In this document: one piece after another, positions 46,990 through 55,011 of the stretch
Layout: the number at the start of each line of letters is the position of its first letter
Numbering within the stretch: the stretch's first letter is position 1
Assembly: GCA_019635315.1 (NCBI GenBank)
Contig: JAHBZT010000001.1
Coordinates: 914,001-978,000, forward strand
Reading direction: 5' to 3'
DNA: 64,000 bases
DNA from: Rubrivivax sp.
GTDB taxonomy: Bacteria; Pseudomonadota; Gammaproteobacteria; Burkholderiales; Burkholderiaceae_C
The notes under the pieces: model-generated
What the model was told of the DNA's origin: nothing
Seen by the model: only the letters and a program-made list of their open reading frames with translations
Database searches by the model: none
Program-made: the position numbers and the translations under genes

Positions 46990-47147
46990 ATGCGCTGGCG
47001 CTCGCCCACCGAACGATCGTTGCAGACGCAGAGTTCGCCAGGCAAGCGACCGTCCGCAACGCGCCGCAACCTGCCACCCGCCGAACGCAGCGCATCGAGG
47101 CGTAGCGGTTCGCGCACGACGCGGCAGCGCCACGGCGCCACCATCCG

Positions 47148-47339
47148 ATGCGCTGGCTGATCATCTTCCTGCTTGCCTGCCTGCTGTTCAACGGGCTGCA
47201 GGGCTGGTTGCGGCGCATCGGGCTCGGCCGCCTGCCGGGCGACTTCAGCTTCCGGCTGCGCGGGCGGACCTGGTACGTGCCGCTGGCCAGCTCGCTGGTG
47301 CTGAGCGGCATCGCGATGCTGATCGGGCTGCTGATCTGA
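47148..47339 (+). CDS. DUF2905 small membrane protein
   Basis: A 63-residue protein with two membrane helices (MRWLIIFLLACLLFNGLQ and VPLASSLVLSGIAMLIGLLI). Between them is the DUF2905 signature LGRLPGDFSFRLRGRTWYVPL. It is full length for the family, of unknown function. The ATG directly follows the repeat mosaic, and no good ribosome site or promoter is visible, so expression may depend on sequence within the mosaic. Confidence 0.88.
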   Translation: MRWLIIFLLACLLFNGLQGWLRRIGLGRLPGDFSFRLRGRTWYVPLASSLVLSGIAMLIGLLI

Positions 47340-47361
47340 GGGCCGCCGGCCCGCCGGCCGT

Positions 47362-47742
47362 TCAGGCACTGATTTGCCAGACATGGCCGCAGTGGCGGCA
47401 GCGCACCTGCACCTCGTTGCCGCTGGCGTCGGACTGCAGCAACTCGAGCCGGCCGTAGGTCTTGCACTGCGGGCAGTCGGCCTGGTGGGCCGCCGCCTCG
47501 GCATGGTTCAGCAGGAACAGGTAGCGGCGCAGCGCCCACAGTCCGACCGCGGCGCAGAGCAGGACCAGGGCCAGATCGGTCAGTCGCTCCGCCCAGGCGG
47601 TGCCGCGCGTCATCGCCTCGAAGCCGGCGACGATGCCGATCATGCACAGGAAGGTCAGGGCCAGGTGCGCGTGGCTCTGCAGCAGCTCGCGCTCGTACCA
47701 CTTGCGGAATCCGTGCCGGCGGATGCCCTCGGCCAACCTCAT
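47362..47742 (-). CDS. Small membrane protein with C-terminal zinc ribbon
   Basis: A 126-residue protein. The start MRLAEGIRRHGFRKWYERELLQSHAHL is followed by two membrane helices (about residues 28-44 and 56-74). A soluble tail has two CxxC pairs (ADCPQCKTYGRLELL and RCRHCGHVW), a likely zinc ribbon. I know it only as a conserved hypothetical. The frame is open upstream into cca, but the ATG at 47742 gives the natural N-terminus. It lies 70 bases after cca on the same strand. Confidence 0.78.
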   Translation of the reverse strand: MRLAEGIRRHGFRKWYERELLQSHAHLALTFLCMIGIVAGFEAMTRGTAWAERLTDLALVLLCAAVGLWALRRYLFLLNHAEAAAHQADCPQCKTYGRLELLQSDASGNEVQVRCRHCGHVWQISA

Positions 47743-47812
47743 CGCAACGCTCCGGCGCCAGACTGCGGCGCGCGCGATCATCGTGGCACAAGTCGGTCGG
47801 CGGTGCCGGGAT

Positions 47813-49063
47813 TCAGGCTTCGTCGGCGCCGGCGGCGACGGCGGCCAGCAGCGGCTGCAGCGCCTGCACACGCGCCTGGTGCACCGCGCTGCCGATCGCC
47901 GGGCCGCTCAGGCCGCGGTCCGCGGCGGCGGCGGCGACCGCGGCGGTATCGACCGCGCGCGCCGCCTGCAGCAGCGGCGGCAGCCGCCGCGCCGGCGGGT
48001 AGGGGCGCTCGGCCAGGCCGGCGCGGCCGCGGAAGTCGCATTCGCAGGCCAGCAGCAGCGCGTCGAAACGCTCCGGCCGGCGCAGCGCGTCGCAGCGTTC
48101 GAACAGCCGCACGAGCGCCACCGCGGAGAGCTCGGCGCTGGCATGGACATGGCCATGCTCGCGCGCCACCACGTCGGCCAGCTCGCGGCAGTCGTTCGGC
48201 ACGCGCAGCCGATCGGCCAGCGCGCGCGCCAGCTTCGCGCTGCGCTGCTCGTGGCCCAGGTGGCGCGGCCACAGCTCGCGCGGCGTCGTGCCCTTGCCCA
48301 GGTCGTGGCACAGCGCGGCCCAGCGCACGGGCAGCGGCGCCGCGAGCCGCGCCGCCATGTCCAGCACCAGCATCAGGTGCACGCCGGTGTCGACCTCCGG
48401 GTGGTGCTCCGGCCGCTGCGGCACGCCCCACAGGCGGTCGACCTCCGGCAGCAGGCGCGCCAGCGCGCCGCAGCCGCGCAGCACCTCGAACATGCGGCTG
48501 GGCTGCGCCGCCATCAGCCCGCGCGACAGTTCCTGCCACACGCGTTCGGGCACCAGGTGGTCGACCTCGCCGTGCTCCACCATCTGCACCAGCAGCGCCT
48601 GCGTCTCGGGCGCGACCGTGAAGTCGGTGAAGCGCGCGGCCAGGCGGGCCAGCCGCAGCAGGCGCACCGGGTCCTCGGCAAAGGCCTCCGAGACATGGCG
48701 CAGCACACGCCGCTGGAGGTCGCCGCGGCCGTCGAAGGGGTCGACCAGCATGCCGTCCTCGGCCTCGGCGATGGCGTTGATCGTCAGGTCGCGGCGCGCC
48801 AGGTCCTGCTCCAGCGTCACGCCGGGCTCGGTGTGGAAGGTGAAGCCGTGGTAGCCGCGGCCGCTCTTGCGCTCGGTGCGCGCCAGCGCGACCTCCTCGC
48901 CGGTGACGGGATCGAGGAAGACCGGGAAGTCGCGGCCGACCGGCCGGTAGCCCAGCGCGACCATCTGCTGCGGCGTCGCGCCGACGGCGACCCAGTCGCG
49001 GTCGGCCGCCGGCAGCCCGAGCAGCCGGTCGCGCACCGCGCCGCCGACGACGTACAGCTTCAT
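47813..49063 (-). CDS. cca: Multifunctional CCA tRNA nucleotidyltransferase with HD domain
   Basis: Adds or repairs the CCA end of tRNAs; the HD part adds phosphatase/phosphodiesterase activity. The 416-residue protein begins MKLYVVGGAVRDRLLGLP. The nucleotidyltransferase head has DRDWVAVGATP and RRDLTINAIA, the neck RLLRLARLAARF, and the HD domain AALCHDLGKGTTP. The ATG at 49063 is fixed by the family start although the frame is open upstream. It follows the GST gene by 22 bases. The window's tRNA gene already encodes CCA, so here the enzyme mainly repairs. Confidence 0.95.
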   Translation of the reverse strand: MKLYVVGGAVRDRLLGLPAADRDWVAVGATPQQMVALGYRPVGRDFPVFLDPVTGEEVALARTERKSGRGYHGFTFHTEPGVTLEQDLARRDLTINAIAEAEDGMLVDPFDGRGDLQRRVLRHVSEAFAEDPVRLLRLARLAARFTDFTVAPETQALLVQMVEHGEVDHLVPERVWQELSRGLMAAQPSRMFEVLRGCGALARLLPEVDRLWGVPQRPEHHPEVDTGVHLMLVLDMAARLAAPLPVRWAALCHDLGKGTTPRELWPRHLGHEQRSAKLARALADRLRVPNDCRELADVVAREHGHVHASAELSAVALVRLFERCDALRRPERFDALLLACECDFRGRAGLAERPYPPARRLPPLLQAARAVDTAAVAAAAADRGLSGPAIGSAVHQARVQALQPLLAAVAAGADEA

Positions 49064-49085
49064 GCCGCCGGCGTCGCTTCGCGGC

Positions 49086-49751
49086 TCAGCGCCGCGTGCG
49101 GTAGGGCTCGTCCTCGGCCACCCACTCGTGTTCCTCCAGCGCGTCGGCGATCCACTCCGCCGGGCCGCGCGCGGCGAGCAGCCGTTCGGCATAGGCCGCG
49201 GCCGCCGGCGGTACCGGCAGGGCATAGCTGCGCAGCCGCAGCGCGACCGGCGCATAGAAGGCGTCGACGGCGCCGAATTCGCCGAACAGGAACGGCCCCT
49301 GCGCGGCGCCGAAGATCTCGGCGATGCGTTCGAGGTCGCGCTGCACCGCCGGCTGCTCGCGCAGCACGCGCGCGCCGGCCTCGGGCAGGCTGGCCTCGAT
49401 GTTCATCGGGCAGTGCTGGCGCAGCGCACCGAAGCCGGCGTGCATCTCGGCGGCCAGCGAGCGGGCGTGCGCACGGGCCGCGCGCGCGGCCGGCCAGACG
49501 CCGAGATCGGGGAATCGTTCGTGCAGGTACTCCGCGATCGCCAGGCTGTCCCAGACGGCCAGGTCGCCGTCCAGCAGCACCGGCACGCGGCCGGCCGGGC
49601 TGACGGCGCGCACCGCCTCGCGGAAGCCCGTGCCGAGCCCGAGCGTGAAGCTGAGCTTGCGCTCCTCGAACGGGATGTCCAGGCCGCGCATCAGCACCCA
49701 GGGGCGCATGGACCAGGACGAGTAGTTCTTGTTGCCGATCACGAGCTGCAT
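49086..49751 (-). CDS. Glutathione S-transferase family protein
   Basis: A 221-residue soluble protein with an N-terminal thioredoxin-like domain (MQLVIGNKNYSSWSMRPWVLM; SSWSMRP holds the likely catalytic serine, SPAGRVPVLLDGDLAVWDSLAIAEYL is the glutathione-binding region) and an all-helical C-terminal domain. The substrate is unknown; the NYSSWS start is typical of a beta-proteobacterial GST subgroup. It appears to lead a GST-cca-zinc-ribbon run on the minus strand. The 111 bases upstream, towards the next gene, hold nothing recognisable. Confidence 0.88.
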   Translation of the reverse strand: MQLVIGNKNYSSWSMRPWVLMRGLDIPFEERKLSFTLGLGTGFREAVRAVSPAGRVPVLLDGDLAVWDSLAIAEYLHERFPDLGVWPAARAARAHARSLAAEMHAGFGALRQHCPMNIEASLPEAGARVLREQPAVQRDLERIAEIFGAAQGPFLFGEFGAVDAFYAPVALRLRSYALPVPPAAAAYAERLLAARGPAEWIADALEEHEWVAEDEPYRTRR

Positions 49752-49862
49752 GCGAAGGCCTCCGGTCGCTGCGATGCGCCCGCATGCTAAGCGCCAGCGC
49801 GGCCGCGATCGATGCGATGTGCTGATCGCGCCGATGCCGGCGCGGCATCGCCGCCGCCGGGC

Positions 49863-50864
49863 CTAGAACTCGCGCCGCGCCAGCGCGCGCCAGCGGTCGA
49901 GCCGCGCGCGCGTGGCCGACCCGCTGAGGTAGCCCGGCGCCACCGCCTCCAGCGCGCTGGCCATGATGCCCAGCTCGGCCAGCCCGGGCAGCGTGCCGCT
50001 GGCGACGTTGGGCACCGACATCGAGTCGACGTTGTCGCGCGACATCAGCGGCTCGCCCGGCAGCAGCTCCATGGCCAGCGCCTGCAGCCGGCCGGCGAAG
50101 GCCGGCAGCGGGATCTGCGGCCGCTCGTGGCCCGACCAGCGGCCAGCCAGCCGCACCAGCTGCGACAGCGTGTAGACCACCGGCCCGGCCAGCTCGTAGG
50201 TGCGGCCGATGCTGTCCGGGCGGTCCAGCGCAGCGACGATGGCGGCGGCCACGTCCTCCACCCACACCGGCTGAAAGCGGGCGTCGCTGCCGGCCAGCGG
50301 GATCAGCGGCGCCGCGGCCTGCAGCTGCGCGAACAGGTTCAGGAAGCGGTCACCGGCGCCGAAGATCACGCTCGGCCGCAGGACGGTCAGCGGCAGCCCA
50401 GCGGCCTGCAGCGCGGCCTCGCCGGCGGCCTTGCTGCGCAGGTAGTTGGACGGCGCGTCGGCGGCCACGCCGAGCGCGCTGACATGCACGACGCGTCGCA
50501 CGCCGGCGGCGGCGCAGGCGCGCGCCAGCGTCGCCGGCAGCGCGACATGCACGCGCTCGAAGTCGGCGCGGCTGCCGTGCAGGATGGCCACCAGGTGCAC
50601 GACGGCATCGGCACCGGCCAGCACGCGGGCGAGCTGGCGCTCGTCGTGCACGTCGGCGACCACCGGCTCCACCGTGGGCAGCGAGCGCACCCCGTCGGCG
50701 TGGCGTGCGCGGCGCGTCGGCACGACGATGCGCCCGCCGCCGCCGCCGTTGCGCTCGACCAGCCGCGCGCACAGGGCGCGGCCGACGAAGCCGGTGCCGC
50801 CGGTGACGACGATGTGCCGCGGCCGCGGCAGGGCGTCGGCCGCCCTCGGGTCGGTCGCCGTCAT
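49863..50864 (-). CDS. NDUFA9-like NAD(P)-binding atypical SDR
   Basis: A 333-residue extended/atypical SDR. It has the nucleotide motif HIVVTGGTGFVGRALCARLV, VVHLVAILHGSRADFERVHV, the YLRSKAAGEAAL active-site region and PSVIFGAGDRFLNLFAQL. It resembles the complex I accessory subunit NDUFA9 group and bacterial NmrA-like proteins. Its function in bacteria is not established. The ATG at 50864 overlaps the lytic transglycosylase stop (ATGA), so the two are cotranslated, a pairing common in Burkholderiales. Confidence 0.88.
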   Translation of the reverse strand: MTATDPRAADALPRPRHIVVTGGTGFVGRALCARLVERNGGGGGRIVVPTRRARHADGVRSLPTVEPVVADVHDERQLARVLAGADAVVHLVAILHGSRADFERVHVALPATLARACAAAGVRRVVHVSALGVAADAPSNYLRSKAAGEAALQAAGLPLTVLRPSVIFGAGDRFLNLFAQLQAAAPLIPLAGSDARFQPVWVEDVAAAIVAALDRPDSIGRTYELAGPVVYTLSQLVRLAGRWSGHERPQIPLPAFAGRLQALAMELLPGEPLMSRDNVDSMSVPNVASGTLPGLAELGIMASALEAVAPGYLSGSATRARLDRWRALARREF

Positions 50865-52939
50865 GGCAGTTCCCGGTCCGGCGCGCGCGCCGCCGGGTCG
50901 CGCGGGCCGATCGGCGGCCCGAGCAGCGCCGACAGCGCCGGCACCTCGCCGCCCAGGAGCGCCCTGTACAGGACCTGGTTGGACAGCACCTTCTTGACGT
51001 AGTCGCGCGTCTCGTTGAACGGGATGCCCTCGGCCCAGGCGGCGGCCTCGATGGTGCTGCCCTCGCGCCAGCGCCGCGGCCGGTTGGGGCCGGCGTTGTA
51101 GGCGGCGGTGGCCATCGCCAGCGAGCCGTCGAAGTCGTCCAGCACCAGCTTCAGGTAGCTGGCGCCCAGGTGCAGGTTGACCTGCGGGTCGTTGATCATC
51201 CCGGGCGTGAAGCGCAGGCCGACCTTGCGCGCGGTCCAGCGCGCGGTGGCCGGCATCAGCTGCATCAGCCCCGAGGCACCGACATGCGAGCGTGCGTCGG
51301 TGATGAAGCGCGATTCCTGGCGGATCAGCCCGTACATCAGCGCCGGGTCGAGACCGATCTCGCGCGCCTTGGCCACGACCTCTTCGCGGAACGGCGTCGG
51401 GAAGCGCTGCGCGAGGTCGACCTCGGTGCGCGTGCGGTCGCTGGTGTTGATGCACCGGTCCCACACCGCATGGTCGCAGGCGCGCTGCGCAGCGGCCAGC
51501 AGTTCGCGCTCGCCCAGGCCGCGCAGCGAGAAGTTCCACTCGCGCACGCCTTCGCTGCGCAGGCCCAGCGCCAGCAGGTGCAGCGCGCGCGTCAGCCCCG
51601 GGTGCGCGCTGGCAGCTTCGCGTTCGGCGTCCTGCAGGGCGGCCGCGGGCGGCGGCAGCTCGAAACGCTGGTCCAGCGCCTCGGTCGCCAGCTTGCCGTA
51701 GAAGCTCAGCCGACCGGCGATGCCGGCCAGGCGCTCGGCAGCCTCGGCGCGGGCGGCGTCGCCGGCGGGTCCGCGCGGCGCCAGCGCCAGCGCGGCGCGG
51801 GCGCCCCAGTAGACCCAGGCCTCGTCGCGCCGCTCGGCGGCGCTCATCGCGCCGATCGCGCGCTGCACCAGCGCCCAGTCGCGTTCGGCCTCCGGCTGGC
51901 GCAGCGCGGCGCGCACCTGCCAGGCCAGCGTGTCGTCGCTCCACGGCGGCGTCTGGTCGTCCCGCGCACGCTCCCAGAGCTGCCAGGCGCGCTGCGCGTG
52001 CGCGGCGGCCTGCGGCTGCAGGCGCAGCGCCGCCTGGCGCGCGACATGCGCCCAGGCCGTGGCCGCCAGCTCCGAGCGCAGCCGGCCCGCCCAGCCGGAC
52101 TGCAGCTGCGCCGCCGCGACCTCGGGGTCGCCGGCGGCGATGCGCATCAGCGCCAGCAGCGCCAGCTCGCGCTGCAGGGTGTTGGGCGCCGGCGGCAAGC
52201 GCGTCAGGAAGCGCGCCGGGTTGGCCAGCATCGCCGCCGCGCCCTGGTCCGCGGCGTCGGAGACGAGCGCGGCGGCGGCGCGCAGCGCACGCGGCCGGTT
52301 GGCCTCGGCGGCCTGGCGCGCGCGCGCCCAGGCATCGGCGGCGGTCAGCACGCGCGCGTCGGCCAGCGTCTGCGCCAGCAACTGGCAGCCGTCGTCGACG
52401 TCGCGCTGCGCCATCCAGGCCGCGCGCGCCTGCTCGCGCAGTGCGGCGCCGGCCAGCTCGCCGGCTTCGTGGCGCGCCAGCAGGTGGTAGCAGGTGACCT
52501 CGCGGTCGTCGTTCATGCGAAAGCGCGGGAATTCGGCGCGCACGCCGGCCCAGTCGCGGCGCTTGCCGAGTTCCAGCAGCCAGTCGTTGCGCAGCCGGTC
52601 CTCGACGTAGCTGCCGGGCCAGCGTTCGTAGAAGGCGTCCAGGTCTGCCTGCTGGGACTGCGCCAGGCTGGCGGACAGCCGCCAGTAGTCGGCCCACATC
52701 GCCAGCGGGTGGCCGGCTTCCTGCAGGCGCTGCGTCAGCGCGGCGAGCCGCGTGCGGTCGCCGCTGCGCAGCGCCTCGCGCGCCTGCACGACGAGGTCGT
52801 CGCCGCCGGCGGCGGGCAGCCGCAGCGGGGTGTCGGCCGCCCGCGCGCCGCCGCACGGCGCGGCGGACAGCGCAGCGGCACCGAGCGCCGCGGCCAGCAC
52901 GCGGCGCGGACGGGATGGACGTGAGGAAACGAAAGACAC
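50861..52939 (-). CDS. Soluble lytic murein transglycosylase (Slt70-like)
   Basis: Cleaves peptidoglycan glycan strands in the periplasm. The 692-residue protein has a signal peptide (basic start, LAAALGAAALSAAPCGGARA), a long alpha-superhelical U-domain (about residues 60-500), and a C-terminal SLT domain with catalytic Glu in YGLIRQESRF, ASGLMQLMPATA, NLHLGASYL and TAAYNAGPNRP. GTG at 52939 is preferred over ATGs upstream: it gives a clean signal and has TAAATT 7 bases before it. The alternative start would add 21 residues. Compare E. coli Slt70 at 645 residues. Confidence 0.9.
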   Translation of the reverse strand: MSFVSSRPSRPRRVLAAALGAAALSAAPCGGARAADTPLRLPAAGGDDLVVQAREALRSGDRTRLAALTQRLQEAGHPLAMWADYWRLSASLAQSQQADLDAFYERWPGSYVEDRLRNDWLLELGKRRDWAGVRAEFPRFRMNDDREVTCYHLLARHEAGELAGAALREQARAAWMAQRDVDDGCQLLAQTLADARVLTAADAWARARQAAEANRPRALRAAAALVSDAADQGAAAMLANPARFLTRLPPAPNTLQRELALLALMRIAAGDPEVAAAQLQSGWAGRLRSELAATAWAHVARQAALRLQPQAAAHAQRAWQLWERARDDQTPPWSDDTLAWQVRAALRQPEAERDWALVQRAIGAMSAAERRDEAWVYWGARAALALAPRGPAGDAARAEAAERLAGIAGRLSFYGKLATEALDQRFELPPPAAALQDAEREAASAHPGLTRALHLLALGLRSEGVREWNFSLRGLGERELLAAAQRACDHAVWDRCINTSDRTRTEVDLAQRFPTPFREEVVAKAREIGLDPALMYGLIRQESRFITDARSHVGASGLMQLMPATARWTARKVGLRFTPGMINDPQVNLHLGASYLKLVLDDFDGSLAMATAAYNAGPNRPRRWREGSTIEAAAWAEGIPFNETRDYVKKVLSNQVLYRALLGGEVPALSALLGPPIGPRDPAARAPDRELP

Positions 52940-52946
52940 GCGACCG

Positions 52947-52952
52947 AATTTA
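52947..52952 (-). promoter_or_regulatory. Likely -10 element of the slt gene
   Basis: On the minus strand this reads TAAATT, an A+T island in G+C-rich DNA, 7 bases before the GTG at 52939. No -35 is evident. Confidence 0.4.
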
Positions 52953-53047
52953 GCGCAGGGTGCCCGGCGACGGGGTGGCCGCAGGCGCGGCATTGTCATC
53001 AAGGTGACCCATCCTGCACCGATTGCCGCGCCTGTTCGCCGGCGGCG

Positions 53048-54016
53048 TCAGGCCGCCGACGCCGCCGGCGCGGCGGGCGAGGCCAGGGCGACGGCGGCGC
53101 GCGTCGCCGCGGCCTGGGCCAGCAGCCAGGCCTCGAAGGCCGCGAGTGCCGGCCGCTCGCGGCGCCCCGGCCAGCGCACCAGCCAGTAGCCGAAGGGCGA
53201 GACGATGCGGCCGCCCCCGCCGAACGGCTCCACCAGGTCGCCGCGCGCCAGCGACTCCTGCACCAGCGCCATGCGCGCCAGCGCGACCCCCTGGCCCGCC
53301 AGCGCCGCCTGCACCTGCTGGTAGGTGTAGTTCAGGTAGATCCAGCCGCGCGGCTCCAGCCCGGTCGGCGCCTGCAGGCGCAGCCAGTGGCGCCAGCTCA
53401 GGTAGGCAGCACTGGGCCGGGCGTCGTCCTCCTCCAGCAGCGTGTGGCGCGCCAGGTCGGCCGGCCGCGCCAGCGGCTGCCGCGCCAGCAGCGCCGGGCT
53501 CGCCACGGGTGTGAGCATCTCGCCGAACAGCTCGCTGGAACCCGCCGGCACGTCGTCCGGATGGCAGTAGCGCAGCGCGAGGTCCAGCTCCGGGTCGTCC
53601 AGTTCGGCCAGCGCGTCGGTGGCCGAGATGCGGATGTCGATCGCCGGCTGCGCGGCCTGGAAGTCGGGCAGCCGCGGCAGCAGCCACAACGAGGCGAAGG
53701 ACGCGAAGGTCGTCACCGCCACCGGCTGCCGGCGCTGCGTGCTGCGGATCTGACGCACGGCGGCATCGAGCTGCGTGAGCAGCGGCAGCACGCTGCGCAG
53801 CAGCACCGTGCCGGCGCCGGTGAGCTCGACATGGCGCGTGCCGCGCAGGAACAGCGGTGCGCCGATCTCGTCCTCCAGCGCGCGGATCTGGCGGCTGACC
53901 GCCGGCTGCGTCAGGTGCAGCTCCTCCGCCGCGGCGCGGAAGCTGAGCCGCCGCGCGACCGCCTCGAAGGCCCGCAGCGTGCCGACGGCGAGCGGGCGCT
54001 GGCGCGGTGCATTCAT
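53048..54016 (-). CDS. LysR-type transcriptional regulator (GcvA-like)
   Basis: A DNA-binding regulator of 322 residues. The N-terminal winged helix-turn-helix (AVARRLSFRAAAEELHLTQPAVSRQIRALE) starts about 12 residues in. The effector domain follows, with LDLALRYCHPDDVPAG and SPFGYWLVRWPGR, close to the GcvA/AmpR subgroup. It is divergent from the DUF2917 gene, 97 bases apart, and LysR proteins often regulate such a divergent neighbour. The ATG at 54016 is favoured by family length and by a GATAAT hexamer 8 bases upstream. The C-terminus ends in an Ala-rich tail. Confidence 0.9.
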   Translation of the reverse strand: MNAPRQRPLAVGTLRAFEAVARRLSFRAAAEELHLTQPAVSRQIRALEDEIGAPLFLRGTRHVELTGAGTVLLRSVLPLLTQLDAAVRQIRSTQRRQPVAVTTFASFASLWLLPRLPDFQAAQPAIDIRISATDALAELDDPELDLALRYCHPDDVPAGSSELFGEMLTPVASPALLARQPLARPADLARHTLLEEDDARPSAAYLSWRHWLRLQAPTGLEPRGWIYLNYTYQQVQAALAGQGVALARMALVQESLARGDLVEPFGGGGRIVSPFGYWLVRWPGRRERPALAAFEAWLLAQAAATRAAVALASPAAPAASAA

Positions 54017-54024
54017 GACGCAGG

Positions 54025-54030
54025 ATTATC
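54025..54030 (-). promoter_or_regulatory. Likely -10 element of the LysR gene
   Basis: On the minus strand this reads GATAAT, 8 bases before the ATG at 54016. The DNA around 54021-54060, between the divergent genes, is the least G+C-rich of the area and is the likely operator region. Confidence 0.4.
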
Positions 54031-54113
54031 AATCAGCGACTCGGAAGTGATTGGACGGTGCACCGCGCGCCGGCCAAGATGCCATGGCCGCACCGACACC
54101 ACGAAGGACCGCC

Positions 54114-54503
54114 ATGAAGCCGCAGCCCATGACCACAACGCATCACGACGCCGATCCGTGGACGGCCCGCCTCGAGCCCGGGGCCGCGCTCACGCTGCGC
54201 CCGGCGGCCGAGCCGCGCGCGCTGGTCGTGCACGAGGGCCGCGTGTGGGCGACGCGCCGTGTCGATCGCGGCCGTGCCGAGGACCTGTGGCTGGTCGCCG
54301 GCGAACGGCTGGAGCTGCCGCCGGGCAGCGAATGGGTGATCGAGGCCTGGCCGGCGGCACGCGTGGGCCTGCTCGCGGCCCTGCCCGCGTCCGCTGTCAG
54401 GTCCGGCGCGGGCGCCGCGGCCGGCGGGCGCCGGCGCTGGCCGGCGTGGCTGCAGGGCCTGCCGCGGCCGCGCCTTGGCGGGCCGGTCTCGCGGCCGGCC
54501 TGA
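54114..54503 (+). CDS. DUF2917 protein, probably under the divergent LysR
   Basis: A 129-residue protein with a DUF2917 domain (about residues 17-95). It is a small cupin-like beta fold, seen in LEPGAALTLRPAAEPRALVVHEGRVWATR and DLWLVAGERLELPPGSEWVIEAW. A Gly/Arg/Pro-rich tail follows. Function is unknown; in many Burkholderiales it lies beside a LysR gene. The ATG at 54114 has an AAGGA ribosome site. Its last 107 bases overlap, tail-to-tail, the end of the TfoX-like gene, so its C-terminal sequence is constrained by the other strand. Confidence 0.82.
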   Translation: MKPQPMTTTHHDADPWTARLEPGAALTLRPAAEPRALVVHEGRVWATRRVDRGRAEDLWLVAGERLELPPGSEWVIEAWPAARVGLLAALPASAVRSGAGAAAGGRRRWPAWLQGLPRPRLGGPVSRPA

Positions 54504-54981
54504 CGCCGGCGGCGTTCGCCGCGGACCTGGCACCCGCGGCCTTTGGCGCCGAGCTCACCCCGGTAGCCTTGGCCGCCGCCGGCGCCCTGGTACCGGCCTT
54601 GGCCGCCGCCGGCGCCCTGGTGCCGGCCTTGGCCGCGGCAGCGCGCAGCGCCGCCTGCAGCGCGAGCCGCGCCCAGGGCGCCATCAGCGCCGGCGCGTCC
54701 ATCGCCTCGGCCGGCACCGTCCAGTACGACATCGTGCTCGTGCGGCCGGCACCGGCGTAGACGAAGGGCTCGCCACCCGCGCGCTCGAAGGCGTCGCGCG
54801 TGCTGTCGTCGACCTTCAGGTACAGGCGCTCGAAGGCGATCAGCGCCACCATCCGGTCGCCGGCATACAGGCCCCAGCCGCCGAACATGCGGCGCGCCTG
54901 CACCGCGCCCAGGCTGCCCAGCAGTTCCAGGCTGTGCAGCACGAGGGGCGGGGTCGGTCGGGCGGGGGCCGGGCGCGTCAC
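54397..54981 (-). CDS. TfoX/Sxy N-terminal domain protein with repeat tail
   Basis: A 194-residue protein. The first 105 residues form the TfoX/Sxy N-terminal fold (LHSLELLGSLGAVQARRMFGG, LYAGDRMVALIAFERLYLKVDD, TSTMSYWTVPAEAMD), known from competence regulators but widespread in proteins of unknown role. The last 80 residues are low-complexity, Ala/Lys/Pro/Arg-rich (KAGTRAPAAA repeated), basic and perhaps nucleic-acid binding. GTG at 54981 is the only suitable start. The C-terminal Sxy domain is absent. The 3' end runs 107 bases into the DUF2917 gene on the other strand. Confidence 0.75.
   Translation of the reverse strand: MTRPAPARPTPPLVLHSLELLGSLGAVQARRMFGGWGLYAGDRMVALIAFERLYLKVDDSTRDAFERAGGEPFVYAGAGRTSTMSYWTVPAEAMDAPALMAPWARLALQAALRAAAAKAGTRAPAAAKAGTRAPAAAKATGVSSAPKAAGARSAANAAGVRPAARPARQGAAAAGPAATPASAGARRPRRPRRT
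54571..54638 (-). repeat. 30-bp tandem repeat in the TfoX-like gene tail
   Basis: Units 54571-54600 and 54601-54630 match at 29 of 30 bases and a partial third unit follows. They are in frame, encoding the repeated KAGTRAPAAA. Confidence 0.9.
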
Positions 54982-54999
54982 GCCGCGACGATATCGCGG

Positions 55000-55005
55000 G
55001 ACAAT
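55000..55005 (+). promoter_or_regulatory. Likely -10 element of the 5-FCL gene
   Basis: GACAAT, 6 bases before the ATG at 55012, within the 30-base gap to the divergent TfoX-like gene. No -35 is visible. Confidence 0.4.
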
Positions 55006-55011
55006 GCGCGC

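Larger units (their letters stand above)
46383..47147. repeat. Non-coding mosaic of long inverted repeats
   Basis: A 765-base stretch without a credible gene, built from at least three interleaved inverted-repeat pairs (listed separately) and Arg/Ser-coding tracts such as GAACGGAGCGAACGCAGTGA. Open frames cross it on both strands, but their products are low-complexity Arg/Ala/Ser strings that read alike because the DNA is repeated. It looks like an interspersed intergenic repeat family; copies elsewhere cannot be checked here. The tail after about 47000 is unrepeated and leads to the DUF2905 gene. Confidence 0.8.

Noticed and set aside
46384-47160. Open frames on both strands across the repeat mosaic (up to about 500 codons when joined with flanking sequence).
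   Set aside because: Their products are Arg/Ala/Ser-rich and similar in several frames because the DNA is inverted-repeated. There is no ribosome site and no domain.
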